Shown: piece after piece, positions 60,203 through 64,000 of the stretch
How the letters are laid out: each line of letters begins with the position of its first letter
How positions within the stretch are numbered: the stretch's first letter is position 1
Assembly: GCA_963556495.2 (NCBI GenBank)
Contig: OY747716.1
Location: 27,576,818 to 27,640,817, forward strand
Direction of reading: 5' to 3'
Source: Valencia hispanica
Lineage: Eukaryota; Chordata; Actinopteri; Cyprinodontiformes; Valenciidae
DNA: 64,000 nucleotides
Notes under the pieces: generated by a model
Told to the model about the DNA's origin: nothing
Databases searched by the model: none
What the model saw: the letters and a program-made list of their open reading frames with translations, nothing else
Position numbers and translations under genes: made by a program

Positions 60203-63200
60203 GTGAGAGCATCTTTTGTCACTTCTGCCTATATCTAGTTATGCGCATTCAGAGGAGAAAGTTTTGCTAGGAGGTTAAAATAAGCATACATAAAATGGTT
60301 AACATGATGACATCTGTGCAAAAACATTTTCCCCCAAAAATCGGAAAACATGGTGGCTTTAATTTCTTGTTGAATTTGTTTTTTCTCTAATTGGTCTATC
60401 TTTTTGGGCATCTGTAGTTTTTCAGTCCCTTGTATAAATATTAATTCCCCTGGTTGGCCAACTAAATTAGGTTTTCTGTATCGTTTTGAATAGGAAAAAA
60501 GAAACAGACCTCTGTTTCTGATTTCATAGCGCACACAGCCAGACTGAGTCAAGACACAGGCCTTGTCCTCACCCGGGACGATGGTTGCATCCCAGGAGTG
60601 TGGTGTGCAGCCACAAAGACTGCCTCCCTGTTCTCTCCTCTTAAAAAAATCAACACAGATGGAAAAACTGCAGGCACTTAGGAGGCGTCAGCCATGGTGC
60701 TCCTCATCCCTTGTTTTTTTTCTCCCTGTGATCATATTTGTATTTGTTTAAGCGCTGAGACCAAAGAGATTTATGGCCTTGGAACCAATAACAATGAGTT
60801 GTGGCGTTCTGTTTTCCCCCTTCTCTTCCCTCTTGGTGTCCAGTCATGCATTCTGTTTAAATGTGAATCAACTCTTAAGGGGATGCTTCAGGACTTTTGA
60901 AGCAAGGTTCTGTTGAAAGGGAACATAGAGTCTCTCTTGGAGTCCTCGTTTGGTAGAAATCCAGATAAGTTTGTCCTGAAGGCTAAGAACTGAACTTCTA
61001 CCATCTCAAAACACTGGCCTAGCAGTATATGCAAATATTTATAAACCTTTAAACTATTGTCACACTTGCATTGCATGGTTATTTACACAGAAGCCAATTA
61101 TTATTTACACCAGAAATGCAGACAAGAGGTGATGTGCCACTAATGATCTTCCTGTTAGAAACATGAGTGACAACAGGAGATTTATAATCTAAAATAAAAC
61201 GCAGACGTAGTTTTAATTCTGCATCAAAATCCAAATAAGCTGCTTTTATTTTCAAAAATTTGAAGGCTATTATTGTGTAGTTTCTTTGTTTGGGTAACTT
61301 CACAAGCACCCTCATGTCCACCAATGTCAACTCACGATAAAAAGAGTGACTGATGAAGAATGTAGTTTTTATGTTTCTGCTGTACTTCTAATTTTCTATT
61401 GTTTTTAAAAAGTATATATTTCTTCATAGTAAGTTAGTTTAAATGATCAGTTCTGAGTATGACTTCACATTTCTTTTGTGTAGTTATACAGACTTTTCTT
61501 ACCATTTCACTTTCCAACTGTTTACTATATGAACACACCAAAAAAATAACTTACAGCAGGTATGATATTAGCTAATTCTAACCTATGTTTTACAGAATCT
61601 GCCAATCCTTAACTATGCACTCAAGGTAAACTGTCTTTCTTGCACTGTACAGGGACAGTTAGCAAGCAGCTAGCTCTGTGTTTGTGTTCTCTCCTGTAAT
61701 ATCTCTTCAAGTGTCATACTTGAAATATCTCCATGTTGCTGAAAAGCCTCCAGAGCATTTCACAATACATAACGCCAGCTCGGCAGCAGATGTTGCATGG
61801 AGAAACATTGCTTCCACACCTCTTAAGCAATTACAGTTTGCCGCAGTCAGTGTTTTGCAGTGTGCATCTAAGTATCTAAAATCAGAGGCAAGAGTGAGCG
61901 CAAATACAAGGAAATACAAAAGCTGCTATACTGTTCTTGTTTGGTTTGACTTACAGTAAATGACTGTAGTCGGTGCTCATTCATCAAGTGGAATGTTCCT
62001 ACTCTGTTTTTGGTTCCTCTCTTTCTCCTGCTATCTCTTTCTCTTACATGCTGTATGTTAGTTTTAAGTTCACTGATAATTGACAGCCATGTTAGATGAC
62101 AGATTGGCCACTCTTCTGGCCCTTGGTTCTCTAACTGTGGCTCTGGCCCACTGCCACACCATCATCATTACTCTTTGTGGCCTATTGATCTGCCTGGGCG
62201 ATGCGCCTCAGGCCTGGGTGTCCCAAACCAAAGACTTTTTCCACATCTGATACTCCCCTTTCTGACAGGGTCCCTACAACCAGCCTGTGGCCAGCTGTCA
62301 AGACACAGAATTATCAGATTAATGTTTCTAGCCCTTGCCTTTAGAAGTTTGTGCAATTCAGAAACCAAGATTATAGAAGGGACAAAGTCACTTTCGGAAT
62401 CTTTTGTCATATTGTGAATTTTATTGTCCGTAAAAGGTTATCACCTAAGGCTATAGAAAGTGAGACTATTCAGATGCTAATTATCTGAATAATTGGATTG
62501 CAGCATTTTGTCCCAAAGTCTGTACAAACTGAAGAAGCTGAAGTCTTAGTTACCTTTTCTAAAAGTAAAACCCCATCTGGTCCTGATAGTCTATTCCCAA
62601 GTGGAGCATACAAACTTCTGCTACAAATATTGTGCACTGATGATAGACATAGCCTGTGGCAAAGGGACTGATCAAGCAAAGCAAATGGACTTCCAATTGT
62701 GGAGCCAGAAGGCAGGAGGGAAGGAGGATAGGAGGGAGGGATGGTGTCTGTTCTTGAGTGAGTGAACTAACTGCAGCAGGACAGGGGGAGGGAGAAAAAA
62801 CATGCCCCCCGGGAAACCGCAGCAGCCCCCCTTCCCTCCCTCTTTCTCCCCTTCCATAACCAGCACCACCCCTCCCAACAGCATGGGCTCATTCTCGCTG
62901 AGCTTGTAGGGGTCCCCGAAGCTTTTATGTGGCTCCTTGTTCTCCACAGAGCAACCCTCAAACGCTCCCAGTGAGAGTTTTTATGACTGTTTGAACTGTG
63001 AATTAGGCTAATTTGTTGTCCTTCACAGCATCACTCCTCCTTTTCTCTCTCTTATTGTTCTGGAGCACTTTCACTTGATTTTGAACTTTAAACAGAGAGG
63101 AAGAATCCATTACAAATCGCCCTGTTCATCTTGAACCAATCAAACAAAACAACACAGATGGTGAAGCGTTCTGATAAAATTGCTGATAGAGACCAAACTG

Positions 63201-64000
63201 TTAACAAAGTCATCTCATGTTTAGACTCTCTTCTGTTTGAACTCTTACCAACAATACCAGGCACTACTGTGTCTTCCCTTTATATTGCCATTCAAAACTT
63301 TTAGAACCTCTGTCACACTGCCCTTCTATCCAGAGGAGAAAAAAAAGCAGAAAGCGTCCCCAAATCATTTACCCCTTTCTGAAAGCTGCTTCACATTTGT
63401 CACGGTGTGGGAGGGCCCTCCTGATAGGGTAAATGACTAGAGGATGAAAGGAGCTCCCTCGGTTTGTCTCTGACAACAAAAGTGTAATTACGGCCTCATT
63501 TAAGAACAGTAAATTTATCTCCTGAATAGTTTTCACTGTAGGTGTGGGATACTTTTTTGCCCATGGTGAAAAGGGAGTACGGTGTTCATAAAGTGCCTAT
63601 TAATGTCCCTTGTGGCTGTATTTAACTTTGTATGTCTTTATTTGTGTGCACATAAATTAGTAGAAAATACCAAGCACTGTGTTTTCAAAGAGTTTTAGAA
63701 CTTATGTGGCTAAAGTTGCACCAATTAGAGTTTTCTGGCCAATTTCTGATCTCGTGTTTTTCTTAAACCTTTGACCTGTGGTAAGTTCTCCTTAAAAACT
63801 ATTGTATTAGATATAAAATAGTAATCAAACTACTGGATACTAGCTTTACCGTTGTGAGTGGCCATTATTTTATAAAAATAATGTCACACTGTGTGAGAGA
63901 GGGGAATCACTGTAAAACAGGACTTGACTATTTGTAAAATATATTTAGAAAACAAAACTGTTACAAAGTTGAAATTTTAAACTGTCTTTAGATTCCTACT
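60203..64000 (+). other. eya1: eya1 intron, running off the window
   Basis: No further coding exon is recognised. A GC-rich segment lies at 62700-62900. A reading at about 62510-62610 (KTPSGPDS...FPSGAYKLL) faintly resembles the LINE-1 reverse transcriptase GPDGFPxEFYK region, but it is too short to call. Confidence 0.7.

Noticed and set aside
62510..62640. LINE-1-like reverse transcriptase motif (GPDS...FPSGAYKLL)
   Set aside because: Short and unsupported by flanking motifs; could be chance.

Overview
The window is vertebrate DNA, most probably from a ray-finned (teleost) fish. It is AT-rich and intron-bearing, and it is packed with transposon families typical of fish: Tc1/mariner, hAT, L2-clade LINEs and a tRNA-derived SINE with a LINE-like tail. 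No prokaryotic or viral gene organisation is visible. Only one protein-coding gene of the host can be supported: the 5' part of eya1 (eyes absent homolog 1), on the + strand at the right end.

Layout. About 1-45 kb is gene-poor and lies upstream of eya1. It alternates between unique AT-rich DNA, with a few stretches that look like conserved noncoding elements, and blocks of nested transposons. Several transposons have base-resolved ends: a hAT element at 8237-10145 (8-bp target duplication CCTAGGAA), a hAT element at 10311-11542 (GTGTATAT) that split a microsatellite, and a hAT MITE at 13066-13339 (CTTTGTTT). Others are a Tc1/IS630-type element at 19945-22260 with a decayed DDE transposase, and a TTAA-flanked MITE at 36320-36754. 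The most elaborate block is a Tc1 element at 23667-31990. It was later broken by two L2 LINEs (24318-28100, with a 994-codon open endonuclease/reverse transcriptase frame, and 29000-31705, decayed) and by a poly(A)-tailed retroposon (28223-28727) flanked by an unusually long 50-bp duplication.

From about 45 kb to the end the sequence belongs to eya1. Two GC-richer stretches end in good splice donors (45864/45865 and 52192/52193). They are candidate noncoding first exons or alternative promoters; this is inference. The coding exons are 53976-54103, 54625-54690 (a phase-symmetric cassette), 56193-56270, 58674-58740, 59114-59259 and 60065-60202. Together they encode the Tyr/Ser/Thr/Pro/Gln-rich N-terminal transactivation half of EYA1. 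The C-terminal EYA domain (haloacid dehalogenase-type phosphatase, partner of SIX proteins) lies beyond the right edge. One exon starts at a NAGNAG tandem acceptor.

No CRISPR, rRNA, true tRNA gene or new enzymatic system was found. The points most worth checking are the eya1 alternative splicing signals, the candidate alternative promoters, a 278-bp near-identical direct repeat inside the eya1 upstream region, a dispersed old repeat family with copies across 50 kb, and the SINE whose tail matches a LINE 3' end in the same window.
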